64,000 nucleotides of DNA from positions 18,855 through 82,854 of the forward strand of contig CADFHB010000002.1 of the NCBI GenBank assembly GCA_902834055.1, written 5' to 3'. The notes beneath the pieces were generated by a model. That model did not search any database and had not been told where the DNA came from. It saw only the letters and a list, made by a program, of their open reading frames with translations. The stretch comes from Lactobacillaceae bacterium (GTDB lineage: Bacteria; Bacillota; Bacilli; Lactobacillales; Lactobacillaceae). Position 1 is the first letter of the stretch. Each line of letters opens with the position of its first letter. Below are positions 25,804 to 36,249 of this stretch, piece after piece. A program made the translations under genes and the position numbers.

Positions 25804-26925
25804 TTATTTTAAATTAGTGGTCGGTTGGGGATGTTCCCGGCGGCCGACGTCCGTGGCGACAATTCGATAGATTGCGGCAAACAAGGGGACCGTCAGCATC
25901 ATCCCTAAGATACCGGAAAGGCTCCCGCCAACGATGACAGCTGCAAATACCCAGACACTTGGTAAGCCGATACTCTTACCGACCACGAGTGGGTAGGTAA
26001 CCCGGTTGTCAAACTGTTGGAGGATAACGATAAAAATTAAGAAGACTAGGGACTGCATTGGTGAGACCGCAAAGATAAGGATGACACCAATGCTGGCCCC
26101 CAAGATGGCCCCGACGATTGGGATTAAGGCACCGATGGCGGTGACTACGCCAATCATCGTTGCGTAAGGCATCCGCATGATGGTCATTCCGATAAAGCAG
26201 GCAATACCAAGAATTGCAGCGTCCTTGCACTGCCCAGCGATGTAGTTACTGTAACAATCATCAAAGGTCCGGATGGCGTACATTAACGGCAGCTTAACCC
26301 TGCTGAGGTAAGTGTTGATCAGGCGGGTAAACTGCCGGGCCAGCATCTCCTTATAGATCAGCAAATAGATCGAAAAGAAGAAGGCCACGATGGCGGTTGC
26401 CGTGCCCGAAACTACGGAAGAAGCCGTTGAGACCAAGGCCTTAAAGGTGCCCCCAAAGCCATAGGAGAGGTACTTCTCAGCCTTGGCCCAGCTAAGGTGG
26501 CGTGGGTCGAGGTGCTTAAGAGCTTCTTGAATGTTACTGTTGTGCTCAAAAGTCGCAATGAAGCGGGTGATGACCTTACTGTGGTTGTTAATCAAAAGTT
26601 GAATACAACTGATTAATTCGGGGATCACTAACCGGACGACGATCGCTAGGATTAAGAAGATCGTTAGGTAGGAGAGGACGATCCCCCACAGCCGTTTAAA
26701 CTTTGCGGCCCGCTTACTTTTAAAGAGGTGTTGGTAAAGGGTCTCGTACTGGCGTAAGAGCAAGTTAACGATGTAGGCAATGACGGCACCAATCAATAAG
26801 GGGGTAAGAGCCGCAAAGAAAGTGCCACACCAGTGGGTAAAGTGGGGCCAGAAGGTAATCGCTAAGTAGAGGAAAAACAATGCCAGGGCTAAAGAAACGT
26901 GCTGCTTATTAATATGAAGCTTCAA
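25804..26925 (-). CDS. AI-2E-family membrane permease
   Basis: A 373-residue protein with about eight membrane helices of the AI-2 exporter/PerM family. The end (VVGKSIGLPSVWVFAAVIVGGSLSGILGMMLTVP) is the conserved family region. Members export various substances or act in sodium/proton exchange, so the name does not prove autoinducer-2 export. Its ATG lies three bases after the stop of the TIM-barrel gene, whose last codons supply the AAGGAGG site, so the two are co-translated. Confidence 0.85.
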   Translation of the reverse strand: MKLHINKQHVSLALALFFLYLAITFWPHFTHWCGTFFAALTPLLIGAVIAYIVNLLLRQYETLYQHLFKSKRAAKFKRLWGIVLSYLTIFLILAIVVRLVIPELISCIQLLINNHSKVITRFIATFEHNSNIQEALKHLDPRHLSWAKAEKYLSYGFGGTFKALVSTASSVVSGTATAIVAFFFSIYLLIYKEMLARQFTRLINTYLSRVKLPLMYAIRTFDDCYSNYIAGQCKDAAILGIACFIGMTIMRMPYATMIGVVTAIGALIPIVGAILGASIGVILIFAVSPMQSLVFLIFIVILQQFDNRVTYPLVVGKSIGLPSVWVFAAVIVGGSLSGILGMMLTVPLFAAIYRIVATDVGRREHPQPTTNLK

Positions 26926-26928
26926 TGG

Positions 26929-27768
26929 TTAGACCTCCTTGCCGACCAGCTGCCGAGCTATCTGATTCAAATACCGGTGACTGGCTAATTGCTCAGCACA
27001 GTTAGTTTGATCATGGAGGTTAATCTCATAAATGCTGGAAGCAGCAGGGTTGAGTAAGGGTAACACCCCTGCCCAGTTGATCTTTCCGGTACCCAGGGTA
27101 AGGCTGTCGTGGGTTTGCCCCAGTGAATCGACCAGGTGGTAGTGGACAACGGCTGGGGCGAGGTGGCGTAGTGATGCCAAGAGCCCCTGATTATCGCCGT
27201 GTAGTTCGATAAAGCAGTGTGAAGTGTCGAAGGCCAGTCGGTAGTGGTGGGCGAGAATTTCATTTTCTTGGTCGGGGTGACCGTACGCAAAAACTGGTGC
27301 AATCGAGTTTTCAAACATGATGTGGTCACGCCCGGCACGGGTAAAACGATCCAGGCGGTGATAGACCGCTTGGCGGGCATCCGCAATGGTGGGGTAGAGG
27401 TCGACCATGTGTTGGACTTCCGCACCAGAATAACCACCGTGAACCAATACCTGGACGTTTAAGTCTTCACCCAGGCGAATTAACTGCTCGGTGGTTTGCT
27501 CGATGAAGCGGTAAAGGTCCGGGTAATACCGTTCGGGGGCAACAACTTCAGAGTGGTGTTCGTGAAACTTCATCGGGTGGTGGAGAACTATATGGTGGAT
27601 CCCGGCCGCTTGGACGTACTGAATTGCGTCAGCAAGCTGGCGGTAGCCATCCGGGGTAAAGTCACCCATATCCGTGAAGAATTCGTAGACGGTGGGGTGG
27701 TGTTTAAGCCGGTCATCGATTTGGATACGGGAACTACTCCCCTTAAGGCCAAGTTGCGGTTGAAACAT
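26929..27768 (-). CDS. TIM-barrel protein, sugar phosphate isomerase/AP endonuclease-like
   Basis: A 279-residue protein of the xylose isomerase-like TIM-barrel superfamily. Metal- and substrate-type residues are visible in IVLHHPMKFHEHH, VLVHGGYS, MFENSIAP, LAFDTSHCFIE and VVHYHLVDS. The ATG at 27768 is used because AAAGGGAAG lies just upstream; a TTG at 27789 would come before it. The enzyme activity is unknown. It shares an operon with an AI-2E permease. Confidence 0.75.
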   Translation of the reverse strand: MFQPQLGLKGSSSRIQIDDRLKHHPTVYEFFTDMGDFTPDGYRQLADAIQYVQAAGIHHIVLHHPMKFHEHHSEVVAPERYYPDLYRFIEQTTEQLIRLGEDLNVQVLVHGGYSGAEVQHMVDLYPTIADARQAVYHRLDRFTRAGRDHIMFENSIAPVFAYGHPDQENEILAHHYRLAFDTSHCFIELHGDNQGLLASLRHLAPAVVHYHLVDSLGQTHDSLTLGTGKINWAGVLPLLNPAASSIYEINLHDQTNCAEQLASHRYLNQIARQLVGKEV

Positions 27769-27834
27769 GTTAAGACTTCCCTTTTGCAATTATTACTTAT
27801 ATCATAGCAGATTTTGGGGATGTTAAATTGACCA

Positions 27835-27878
27835 TGAAAAAACGCCCCTTACAACCAGTAGTGGCCAAAGGAGCGTTA
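27835..27878 (-). terminator. Terminator of the first pepD gene
   Basis: On the minus strand AACGCTCC and GGGGCGTT arms are followed by six T residues. Confidence 0.65.
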
Positions 27879-27889
27879 AGGCTTTTAGC

Positions 27890-29323
27890 TTATAAGTTTT
27901 CATCCATCTTAAAGGTCAGCTTGGACAATTCAAGACCGCTCATCACTAATTCCGCCATGAGCTTCTTCGTCCGTTTAGCAAGTTCAGCAACCATCTGGTG
28001 GCTTTCCGTGCTGAGGAACGTACTTACTTCCGCCTCATCCTTGTCGGCGACTTGCGCGGCAACTTCGTTAACCCAACGGTATAGGTATTCCCGGGCGTCC
28101 TTTAGGTAGTCGAGGTCGTCTTGAGCAAATTCCGCATGGTGGGATTCGACTAGCATTGAAAGTGTCCGGTACATCCAGTAGGCACTCTTAAGGTTCATGT
28201 CGAGCTTCATCGGTGTTTCCCGGTAGCTTTCGTCGATGTCGTGAGCCTGGGCAAAGAACGGAACGTATGGTGTGAAGGTTGGAATGCCAAAACTCATCCA
28301 CATGATTGCGGCAGCCTTTTCAGGTAAGTCATTACGAACCTGAAGCACATGTGAATTTTGGGTCCGGTTTAGTGAAATTGGCCGGAAAAGGTGCTTTTCT
28401 TCTTCGGTCCCTTTGCCTAGTGGATCGTAAACAGTTCCTTGGTAGTGACTGCTTAAGACTGATTCTACATCTTCTAAGGACAACTTACGGTCGGTCCGCA
28501 TAATGAAGGGAAGGTCAAAGTCAAGCGGGTTCATGTCAACATCAGGACTGAGGACCTTGTGGCCATACCACTGACGCGGTGTGTTGTAGTGCTGGTCAAA
28601 AACGTTTGCCGTACCGAAGATGTGCCGGAAGTTCCAGCCGTGCCGATCCGGGTTAAGGTGGTTCTTTTCAACGAACTCTTGAATCCCTTCGGACCACATA
28701 AAGTTATCAGAATCACTGAAGTCAACCTGTTGGATGGCAATCCGGTTACCGGTTACCGCGTAGGCATCATCGGGAATTCGTTGAGCAACCCAGTGGTGCC
28801 CAGTAACGATTTCCATGTACCAAATGTCGTCCTTATCGGAGAAGATCACACCGTTGCCTTCTGCGGAACCGTACTTCTTAACCAGGTTACCTAAAAAGGC
28901 CACCCCGTCGCGGGCACTGTTGATGAATGGCAGGGTTGTTGCCACGATTAAGTCTTCATTAATTCCAGATTCTGTATTGAGGGGATCGCAAGCCAGGACA
29001 CGTTCGTTGGCGTAAACACTTTCTGTGGCGCTCATGCCGACGTTCATTGAGTTAAAGCCACTTTCATCAAAGACCCCTTCGTGTTGGTAATCAACATTTG
29101 GAACCCCCTGGTAGGCATAGCCATCCGCGGGCCGCTCGACGACACACTTGTTAAGGTATGACTTTACCTGGTTGGGGTGGTCATGGTAGGCCGGGTAAAC
29201 GACGACCCGCATTGGGCAGAGTGGCTTAGGGGTGTCGTCATTCCGGGCCGCCATCGTTGACCCATCAATTGTTGCATTTTTACCAACTAGTACCGTGGTA
29301 CAGGCGGACAAACGTTTTTTCAT
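27890..29323 (-). CDS. pepD: C69-family dipeptidase PepD
   Basis: A 477-residue N-terminal-nucleophile dipeptidase. In the mature family enzyme the nucleophile is a cysteine that follows a short leader; here it is Cys8 in SACTTVLVGKNATIDGSTMAARNDD. Broad dipeptide specificity is typical, and the enzyme is cytoplasmic. Conserved blocks include YMEIVTGHHWVAQRIPDD and SLNRTQNSHVLQVRNDLP. A second, clearly homologous copy of 476 residues lies at 62415-63845. Single-gene unit with its own terminator. Confidence 0.92.
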   Translation of the reverse strand: MKKRLSACTTVLVGKNATIDGSTMAARNDDTPKPLCPMRVVVYPAYHDHPNQVKSYLNKCVVERPADGYAYQGVPNVDYQHEGVFDESGFNSMNVGMSATESVYANERVLACDPLNTESGINEDLIVATTLPFINSARDGVAFLGNLVKKYGSAEGNGVIFSDKDDIWYMEIVTGHHWVAQRIPDDAYAVTGNRIAIQQVDFSDSDNFMWSEGIQEFVEKNHLNPDRHGWNFRHIFGTANVFDQHYNTPRQWYGHKVLSPDVDMNPLDFDLPFIMRTDRKLSLEDVESVLSSHYQGTVYDPLGKGTEEEKHLFRPISLNRTQNSHVLQVRNDLPEKAAAIMWMSFGIPTFTPYVPFFAQAHDIDESYRETPMKLDMNLKSAYWMYRTLSMLVESHHAEFAQDDLDYLKDAREYLYRWVNEVAAQVADKDEAEVSTFLSTESHQMVAELAKRTKKLMAELVMSGLELSKLTFKMDENL

Positions 29324-29434
29324 TAATTTTTCGAACCTTTCTACAAAAAAACTGGGATTAGGCAGTTGCCAATCCCGTGTGACATAATATTAGTTTACGC
29401 GCTCACTTTGGACCGGTCAATTAATGCGGCTCAA

Positions 29435-29953
29435 TTACCCCGGGTAATTTGCCTGCTGGAGGTCAGCAAATTGGGCGTGGACTAGTTTGGCGAGGTCGTC
29501 GGCATTGAGCCGGACTGACCGGCCAATCTTACCAGCAGAAACGTAAATCTCACCCTGCTCTTTGGCAGCTTGGTCGATGAAGATCGGGTACTGGTACTTT
29601 TCGTAGATTCCTACCGGGGTGTTGGCACCGTGGACGTAGCCGGTCGTCTTAAGAAGGTTCTTTAAAGGAACCATGGTAACCTTCTTATTACCAGAAACCT
29701 TGGCGAGTTTCTTTTCATCAAGGTGGGTATCAACGGGAAGCACCCCGACTAGTGGCCCGGTCACGTTCCCGGTGAGGACCAGCGTCTTGTAGATGACGTG
29801 GTCGTCTACGCCGGTGTGGTCGACGCTCATGGTGCGAACATCACCATCTTGGTGGGTCGGAAATTCAGCTTGTTGGTACGCAACCTTATTCTTATCAAGG
29901 ATTTGCTCAACCTGGGTCTTCTTTAACTTGCTTTTTTTGTTCTTTTTACTCAT
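29435..29953 (-). CDS. ybaK: YbaK/EbsC-type aminoacyl-tRNA deacylase
   Basis: A 172-residue protein that hydrolyses mischarged Cys-tRNA(Pro) in its family. A lysine-rich N-terminus (MSKKNKKSKLKKTQ) precedes the domain. The catalytic lysine region is HVIYKTLVL, followed by GVLPVDTHLDEKKLAKVSG, and the GKIGRSVRLNADDL end is typical of this family. Substrate is inferred from the family. Confidence 0.9.
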   Translation of the reverse strand: MSKKNKKSKLKKTQVEQILDKNKVAYQQAEFPTHQDGDVRTMSVDHTGVDDHVIYKTLVLTGNVTGPLVGVLPVDTHLDEKKLAKVSGNKKVTMVPLKNLLKTTGYVHGANTPVGIYEKYQYPIFIDQAAKEQGEIYVSAGKIGRSVRLNADDLAKLVHAQFADLQQANYPG

Positions 29954-30078
29954 AATAAAACTTCCTTTGTGTACTGGAACGGACCAATTTTTTAGTAAAA
30001 GGCCCCAATTTGAAATAGGTCTGTTATACTAGTACTAGAATTTAAGTATGTAGAAAATAAGTCTGAGGAGCTAACGAG

Positions 30079-30810
30079 ATGGCAGATTTAGTATATCGCT
30101 CCGTTATGCGTGATATAAAACACAAGATTTTACAAAACCAATATGCCGGGATGCGCTTGCCGGACGAGCGCAGCCTGAGCGAGACCTACGGAGTGAGCCG
30201 CAGTTCAATCAAACGGGCACTCGGTATCTTAGCCCAACAGGGGATTATCTTCAAGAAGCGGGGGTCCGGGACCTTCATTAACCCGCTATACCTGAAAAAC
30301 CAGTCCCTCTTTCACTATGAGGGTAGCAACCTGGGAATCACCGATAGTTTTCAAGTCGATGGTAAGAAGCAAGGTATTTCACTGCTTGACTACCAGGTGG
30401 TACCGGCTAGTGCTGACATCCAAGAAGAACTCTTCCTTAATGATAATGATTTTGTGTATCAAATCAAACGGTTGCGACTAATTGATGACCAACCGTTTAT
30501 GATTGAGACGGGCTTTATCCCGATTAAGATTGTCCCGACCCTGTCGCCGGCGGTAGTTAATAGTTCGATCTTTAACTACCTAGAAGACAGCATGGGCAAA
30601 CGGGTCACCAAATCATTCACCACCATCAGCGTGTCACCTTCAATCAAGGATGACCAGGACCTGCTTAAGCTGACCCCCACGGAACCAGTGGGGGTAATGG
30701 ATGGGGTCTTCTTCCTTGACGATGGCACCCCATTTGAAGTTTCCAACATGCGGATTCACTACAAGTACATGCGCTACAGTACCTTTATCAACCTTGACCA
30801 GGAAGGTTAA
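30079..30810 (+). CDS. GntR-family regulator with UTRA ligand domain
   Basis: A 243-residue HutC-type regulator. The winged helix (RLPDERSLSETYGVSRSSIKRALGILAQQGI) occupies residues 27-57 and the UTRA effector domain the rest, which in relatives binds sugar phosphates or amino acid derivatives. It starts behind GAGGAG. The neighbours (ybaK upstream in opposite orientation, acyltransferase convergent) give no clear target. The next metabolic gene beyond is xpk, which may or may not be controlled. Confidence 0.88.
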   Translation: MADLVYRSVMRDIKHKILQNQYAGMRLPDERSLSETYGVSRSSIKRALGILAQQGIIFKKRGSGTFINPLYLKNQSLFHYEGSNLGITDSFQVDGKKQGISLLDYQVVPASADIQEELFLNDNDFVYQIKRLRLIDDQPFMIETGFIPIKIVPTLSPAVVNSSIFNYLEDSMGKRVTKSFTTISVSPSIKDDQDLLKLTPTEPVGVMDGVFFLDDGTPFEVSNMRIHYKYMRYSTFINLDQEG

Positions 30811-30864
30811 AAAAACGGCTTCAAACGCTCGGCTTCACTAGCCGGGGTTTGAAACCGTTTTTTT
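30809..30864. terminator. Bidirectional terminator between gntR and acyltransferase
   Basis: AAAAAACGG...TTCAAACG...CTCGGC pairs with GCCGGG...GTTTGAA...CCGTTTTTTT around a 7-base loop. Confidence 0.85.
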
Positions 30865-30872
30865 GTTATCAG

Positions 30873-31976
30873 CTAGCCATTGGGCAAACGGGTCACCGCG
30901 CAGTGGCGTTTGATACTGCTCCAGATAATGTGGGCGCAGTAGGAAAAGGCAAAGGAAATTGTGATGGTCAATAAAACGAGCAGTGGGAACCCGACGATCA
31001 ACGGCAAGCGGGGTAGTAACCGCCAGCACCAGTAAAGCCAAAAAACGTGTCCCAGGTATGAGCGGTGGGCGTACAGGGCAATCCAATGGATGATGGGGAG
31101 CCACTGGTTTTGCGTTTGCCGGAAATGAAGGAGCAAGGTTGCTACCAGGCCAATCGTGCTGAGGTTATAAAAGATCATTGATGGTAAGTAATACGGTGCG
31201 TTGGTGAGGTAAACGGGGTAGCCATAGCTAAAGAAGTTAATGGTAACGATATACAAGAGGAGCAGCCAAACGATTAGCTGACATAACCAGTGGCGCAATA
31301 GCCAGGAACTGACCCGCCGGTAGTTAGTCCAAAAGAGGGTGCCACTGACTCCAAAAATCAAGAAGCTTGGCAAGACCCGGTCGAGCAGGTACCAGTGCTG
31401 GGCCTGGGGGCCGTGAAAAACTTGCATTTCGTACGTAAGGTGCCAGCCAAGTTCAAATAAGAGAATCAAGAGGAAGGTGGCAATGCTCAAGCGGGGACGA
31501 CCGGCCACTGTGCGAGCGAGCCACCAGAACAGGGGCATAATAATGATAAATTGTAACATCATGACGTTGTACCAGAGGTGGGGAGCGGCGTTGCCGTTAA
31601 TAAATTGCCAAATAAAGCTGGCCCAGTCATGGTAGTGACCGTGCTGTTGCAACTGGGGCAAGCCAATTAAGTAGATGCCTGTCCATAAAATTGAGGGGAT
31701 GAAGAGGAAATGCCAGCGGTTCCTCATAAAGGCCGGATAGTCGCGAAGTCGTGCGGCGGGGTGAGTCCGCACCGTGGAAAAAAGGATCCCAAAAATAAAG
31801 GCGGGGGCGCTGAACTTAATTACTTCATAGATCCCACCGAGGAAAAACTGCTGCCCAACCTGGGGACTACTGCCCATTAACCAGCTAATAACCGATTGGG
31901 TCATCACGGTCGTCACCGCCATTACCTTTTCAAAATCACCGACGTCGGCCTGGTTAAGACTATTTAATTGTGCCAA
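30873..31976 (-). CDS. Integral membrane acyltransferase (acyltransferase 3 type)
   Basis: A 367-residue protein with about ten helices. The organisation resembles acyltransferase-3 membrane enzymes that modify cell-surface polysaccharide or peptidoglycan: an early segment with PAFIFGILFS and RNRWHFLFIPSILWTGIYL, then PHLWYNVMMLQFIIIMPLFWWL. The start is a TTG at 31976. The typical N-terminal histidine is not obvious because the first helix is unusual (VMTQSVISWLMG). Moderately sure of the family; the acceptor is unknown. Confidence 0.68.
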   Translation of the reverse strand: MAQLNSLNQADVGDFEKVMAVTTVMTQSVISWLMGSSPQVGQQFFLGGIYEVIKFSAPAFIFGILFSTVRTHPAARLRDYPAFMRNRWHFLFIPSILWTGIYLIGLPQLQQHGHYHDWASFIWQFINGNAAPHLWYNVMMLQFIIIMPLFWWLARTVAGRPRLSIATFLLILLFELGWHLTYEMQVFHGPQAQHWYLLDRVLPSFLIFGVSGTLFWTNYRRVSSWLLRHWLCQLIVWLLLLYIVTINFFSYGYPVYLTNAPYYLPSMIFYNLSTIGLVATLLLHFRQTQNQWLPIIHWIALYAHRSYLGHVFWLYWCWRLLPRLPLIVGFPLLVLLTITISFAFSYCAHIIWSSIKRHCAVTRLPNG

Positions 31977-32155
31977 ATTTCGCCACCACCTGATATTACA
32001 AATATTACATTTTTAAGTATACACCTGGCGGGGTAGCTTGGTTTAAACCATTGATATCATGCGCTTTAGCGGTAATTTCGATGATAGGGGGGACCTAGTG
32101 AACAGCCGGTAAAGTTTAAGATTTTATAATTGGACCGTATCAATTTTCAAAAAGG

Positions 32156-32183
32156 TTGACTTTAAACAAAAACAGTTTATCAT
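32156..32183 (+). promoter_or_regulatory. Candidate promoter of xpk
   Basis: TTGACT (32156-32161) and TATCAT (32178-32183) are 16 bases apart. The gap from 31977 to here otherwise shows only AT-rich sequence; the leader of about 70 bases before the gene has no obvious structured element. Confidence 0.55.
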
Positions 32184-32263
32184 AATACTTGTAAATTGAA
32201 TGATTTACGTTAGTTGTTTCAAGCACGAACGTATTTATTTATTCAGAAGGAGTGTTTATTAGA

Positions 32264-34675
32264 ATGGCAGTAGATTACGATTCCAAGCAATACTTGGAAA
32301 GTGTTGACGCTTACTGGCGTGCAGCCAACTACCTTTCAGTTGGTACTTTGTTCTTAATGAACGACCCATTATTACGTCAACCATTACAAGCAAAAGACGT
32401 TAAGCCTAAGCCAATTGGTCACTGGGGTACGATTGTTCCTCAAAACTTCATTTACGCCCACTTGAACCGGGTAATCAAGAAGTACGACCTTGACATGTTC
32501 TACATCGAAGGTTCCGGTCACGGTGGCCAAGTTATGGTTAACAACTCATACTTGGACGGTTCATACACCGAAATTTACCCAGAATACACCCAAGACGAAA
32601 AGGGAATGGCTAAGTTATTCAAGCACTTCTCATTCCCTGGTGGTACTGCATCACACGCCGCACCTGAAACGCCAGGTTCAATCCACGAAGGTGGGGAACT
32701 TGGTTACTCACTTTCCCACGGTGTTGGTGCAATCTTAGATAACCCAGACGTTATCGCCGCTGTTGAAATTGGTGATGGTGAAGCTGAAACTGGTCCATTG
32801 ATGGCATCATGGTTCTCAGACAAGTTCATCAACCCAATCAAGGATGGTGCGGTATTACCAATCATCCAAATCAACGGTTTCAAGATTTCTAACCCAACTA
32901 TCCTTTCCCGGATGAGCGACGAAGAACTGACTAAGTACTTCGAAGGTATGGGTTGGGAACCACACTTTGTTTCTGCATACAAGGAAGCTGACCGTGATGG
33001 TGAATTCAACGGTTACAAGGACCACATGCAGGTTCACGAAGAAATGGCTAAGACTCTTGACGAAGTTGTTGAAAAGATCAAGGCTATTCAAAAGCACGCT
33101 CGTGAAAACAACGATGACTCACTGCCAACTTGGCCAATGATCATCTTACGGGCACCTAAGGGTTGGACTGGTCCAAAGAAGGATCTTGAAGGTAACCCAA
33201 TCGAAAACTCATTCCGTGCTCACCAAATTCCTATTCCGGTATCACAAGATGATATGGAACACAAGGACATGCTGGTTGACTGGATGAAGTCATACAAGCC
33301 TGAAGAATTGTTCGATGAAAATGGTCACCCAGTTGACTTAGTTGAACAAAACACTCCAGATGGCAACAAGCGGATGGCTATGAACCCAATCACTAACGGT
33401 GGTATCGATCCAAAGCCATTAGTATTGCCTAACTACCGTGACTTCGCCGTTGACGTTCAAACACCAGGTTCTGTTGTAAAGCAAGACATGCTTGAATGGG
33501 GTAAGTACCTCAGCAAGATGGCTGAATTGAACCCAGATACTTTCCGCGGCTTCGGTCCTGACGAATCTAAGTCCAACCGTCTGTACGCATTCCTTGACAA
33601 CGACAAGCGTCAATGGATGGAAGATATCCACGAACCAAACGATGAAAACCTTTCTCACGAAGGTCGGATGATTGATTCTCAACTTTCCGAACACCAAGCA
33701 GAAGGTTTCCTCGAAGGTTACACGCTGACTGGTCGTCACGGTTTCTTCGCTACTTACGAATCATTCGGTCGTGTTGTTGACTCCATGCTGACTCAACACA
33801 TGAAGTGGTTACGTAAGGCGAAGGATCTCTACTGGCGTAAGCAATACCCAGCATTGAACTTCGTTGATACTTCAACTGTCTTCCAACAAGACCACAACGG
33901 TTACACTCACCAAGATCCAGGTCTGTTGACTCACATGTTCGAAAAGGAACGTCCAGACCTTGTTAAGGAATACCTGCCAGCAGATACTAACTCCCTGATG
34001 GCCGTATCCAACAAGGCATTCAACGACCAAGAATGCATCAACATCTTCGTAACTTCCAAGCACCCACGTGCACAATGGTTCTCCATTGACGAAGCTACTG
34101 AACTGGTTGACAACGGTCTTGGCTACATTGACTGGGCTTCTACTGACCAAGGTAGCGAACCAGACGTTGTCTTTGCTTCAGCTGGTACTGAACCTACTGA
34201 AGAAGCTCTTGCCGCAATCGACATTCTGCACGATAACTTCCCAGAATTGAAGATTCGTTTCATCAACATTATTGAAATCATGAAGCTGATGAAGCAAGAC
34301 AAGAACCCTGAAGGTCTATCAGACGCAGAATTCAATCAATTCTTCACTACTGACAAGCCAGTTATCTTCGCATGGCACGGATTCCGTGACATGATCCAAG
34401 CTCTGTTCTTCGAACGTGCTAACCACAACCTTCACGTACACTCATACGAAGAAAATGGTGATATCACCACTCCATTCGACATGCGTGTCTTGAACGAACT
34501 GGACCGGTTCCACTTGGCTAAGGACGCTATCCAAAACGTACCTGGCTACGAACAAAAGGCTGCTGCATTTGTTGCCAAGATGGACAACATGATCAACAAG
34601 CACAACCACTACATCCGTTCAGAAGGTAAGGACTTACCAGAAGTTACTAACTGGACTTGGAAGGGTCTTAAGTAA
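32264..34675 (+). CDS. xpk: Phosphoketolase (xylulose-5-phosphate/fructose-6-phosphate)
   Basis: An 803-residue thiamine-diphosphate enzyme that cleaves xylulose-5-phosphate to glyceraldehyde-3-phosphate and acetyl phosphate, the defining step of heterofermentation. The N-terminus ([21 protein letters not shown]) and [18 protein letters not shown] are typical, then [12 protein letters not shown] and [18 protein letters not shown], and the diphosphate-binding GDGEAETGP. Codon choice is strongly restricted (AAC, TTC, GAA, CCA), as expected for a very highly expressed gene and unlike its neighbours. The ATG at 32264 is used; a GTG at 32252 abuts the AAGGAG. Confidence 0.97.
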   Translation: MAVDYDSKQYLESVDAYWRAANYLSVGTLFLMNDPLLRQPLQAKDVKPKPIGHWGTIVPQNFIYAHLNRVIKKYDLDMFYIEGSGHGGQVMVNNSYLDGSYTEIYPEYTQDEKGMAKLFKHFSFPGGTASHAAPETPGSIHEGGELGYSLSHGVGAILDNPDVIAAVEIGDGEAETGPLMASWFSDKFINPIKDGAVLPIIQINGFKISNPTILSRMSDEELTKYFEGMGWEPHFVSAYKEADRDGEFNGYKDHMQVHEEMAKTLDEVVEKIKAIQKHARENNDDSLPTWPMIILRAPKGWTGPKKDLEGNPIENSFRAHQIPIPVSQDDMEHKDMLVDWMKSYKPEELFDENGHPVDLVEQNTPDGNKRMAMNPITNGGIDPKPLVLPNYRDFAVDVQTPGSVVKQDMLEWGKYLSKMAELNPDTFRGFGPDESKSNRLYAFLDNDKRQWMEDIHEPNDENLSHEGRMIDSQLSEHQAEGFLEGYTLTGRHGFFATYESFGRVVDSMLTQHMKWLRKAKDLYWRKQYPALNFVDTSTVFQQDHNGYTHQDPGLLTHMFEKERPDLVKEYLPADTNSLMAVSNKAFNDQECINIFVTSKHPRAQWFSIDEATELVDNGLGYIDWASTDQGSEPDVVFASAGTEPTEEALAAIDILHDNFPELKIRFINIIEIMKLMKQDKNPEGLSDAEFNQFFTTDKPVIFAWHGFRDMIQALFFERANHNLHVHSYEENGDITTPFDMRVLNELDRFHLAKDAIQNVPGYEQKAAAFVAKMDNMINKHNHYIRSEGKDLPEVTNWTWKGLK

Positions 34676-34708
34676 TCACCTGCTGATTGCTAATTAAACA
34701 CTTAACAA

Positions 34709-34746
34709 ATAAAAAAGGAGCTGGGAATTATCCCAGCTCCTTTTTT
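34709..34746 (+). terminator. Terminator of xpk
   Basis: AAAAAAGGAGCTGGGA pairs perfectly with TCCCAGCTCCTTTTTT, a strong intrinsic terminator. Confidence 0.95.
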
Positions 34747-34876
34747 ATTTTAAAAGATGGAAACTGTAGCTGGCTGGGGTAAAGGTGAAGCTATAACAGA
34801 CTTATGTCCCGTCTTCCCTTCTGTCTGCCGCCCTTTTCCGGTATAATTTATACGTTTGGAATGAGGAGGAGAAGTG

Positions 34877-36229
34877 ATGAAAACACCGCAGATTAGTATT
34901 AAAACGTACCTCGTAACTGGTTCGCTGATCTTTGGGATGCTTTTTGGGGCGGGTAACCTGGTCTTCCCAGTCCACCTGGGTCAGCTTGCCGGTAACCACT
35001 GGGCCGCGGCCGCAGGTGGTTTTATCTTTTCCGGGGTCTTATTACCCTTATTGGCATTAGTCGCCCTTAGCATCACCAGGGCCCGGGGGTTGTTTGAACT
35101 CGCGCAACCGGTTAGTGGCTGGTTTGCCTTGCTCTTTTTAGTGTTGGTTCACGCCACGATTGGACCCCTCTGTGCTACCCCGCGAACCGCAACCGTACCG
35201 TATGCGATTGGGGTTGCGCCGTACTTATCGGCCGCCAGGCAACCACTAGGCTTGGCACTTTATACCGGGGCCTTTTTCCTCCTGGTGTACTTTTTGGCCC
35301 GCAAGGAAGGAAAGGTAACCGAAATCATCGGCAAGGTCTTAAACCCAGCCTTCTTACTAATGTTACTGGTAATTTTCTTGCTAGCGTTCATTCGACCGAT
35401 GGGAAAACTGAGCCAGCCGGCACCGACGTCGGCCTATCTACACCAGTCGTTTACCAACGGCTTTTTGCAGGGGTATAACACAATGGATGCCCTCGCAATG
35501 CTGATCTTTGGGGTGACCATTATTGCCGCCGTCCGGCAAATGGGCTTTACTAAAAAACAAGTTCCGCTGGCAACGGCTGGTGGTGGGGTTGTTGGAATCG
35601 TCGGGGTGGGGGTCCTTTACTTGGGGCTGATCTACCTGGGAACTACCAGCCGCCACCACTTCGCAATTGCGACCAACGGCGGGACCACATTAAACCAGGT
35701 CGCCCACTACTACCTAGGTACCTTTGGGAACGCCCTGTTGCTTACCCTGGCGACGGTGACTTGCCTGACCACCGCAATGGGGCTGGTGATTGCCTTTTCC
35801 CAGGACTTTCACCAGCGTTTCCCGAAGGTCTCCTATAAGACCTTTCTCCGACTAAATTGTCTGCTGTCATTTCTAATTGCCAACCTCGGCCTGGATCAGA
35901 TCGTGGCCTGGTCAACCCCAGTCTTGATGTTCTTGTACCCCTTGGCAATTGCCCTGATAATCTTGGGAATCTTGTCGCCACTATTTAAAAATAACTCGGT
36001 GGTTTACCGCTGGACGCTTGGACTCACCGTGATTCCGGCCGTATTTGATATGGTTAGCGCCCTGCCGGCAGTCCTTCGTAATATGCCCCTGAACCAGGGA
36101 CTCATCAAGTGGGCTCAGGACTACCTACCACTGTTCACTAGTGGATTTGCCTGGCTACCCTTTGCCCTGGCTGGTCTGGTCATCGGCCTGGTGGTATGGT
36201 GTGGTCAGCGGTATTATATTAATAAGTAA
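34877..36229 (+). CDS. brnQ: Branched-chain amino acid:cation symporter
   Basis: A 450-residue, 12-helix LIVCS-family carrier for leucine, isoleucine and valine. The N-terminus (TGSLIFGMLFGAGNLVFPVHLGQLAGNHW) is the family signature, and ATIGPLCATPRTATVPY follows near residue 95. The GAGGAG site serves the ATG at 34877; the in-frame GTG at 34874 is too close. A TATAAT lies at about 34850. The ROK kinase follows after 20 bases and may be on the same transcript. Confidence 0.93.
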   Translation: MKTPQISIKTYLVTGSLIFGMLFGAGNLVFPVHLGQLAGNHWAAAAGGFIFSGVLLPLLALVALSITRARGLFELAQPVSGWFALLFLVLVHATIGPLCATPRTATVPYAIGVAPYLSAARQPLGLALYTGAFFLLVYFLARKEGKVTEIIGKVLNPAFLLMLLVIFLLAFIRPMGKLSQPAPTSAYLHQSFTNGFLQGYNTMDALAMLIFGVTIIAAVRQMGFTKKQVPLATAGGGVVGIVGVGVLYLGLIYLGTTSRHHFAIATNGGTTLNQVAHYYLGTFGNALLLTLATVTCLTTAMGLVIAFSQDFHQRFPKVSYKTFLRLNCLLSFLIANLGLDQIVAWSTPVLMFLYPLAIALIILGILSPLFKNNSVVYRWTLGLTVIPAVFDMVSALPAVLRNMPLNQGLIKWAQDYLPLFTSGFAWLPFALAGLVIGLVVWCGQRYYINK

Positions 36230-36249
36230 GTTAAATGGGGAGTGATCAG

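Noticed and set aside
25804..26925. Proof of autoinducer-2 export and quorum sensing
   Set aside because: The family name is historical; members have other functions, and no luxS or sensor genes are nearby.
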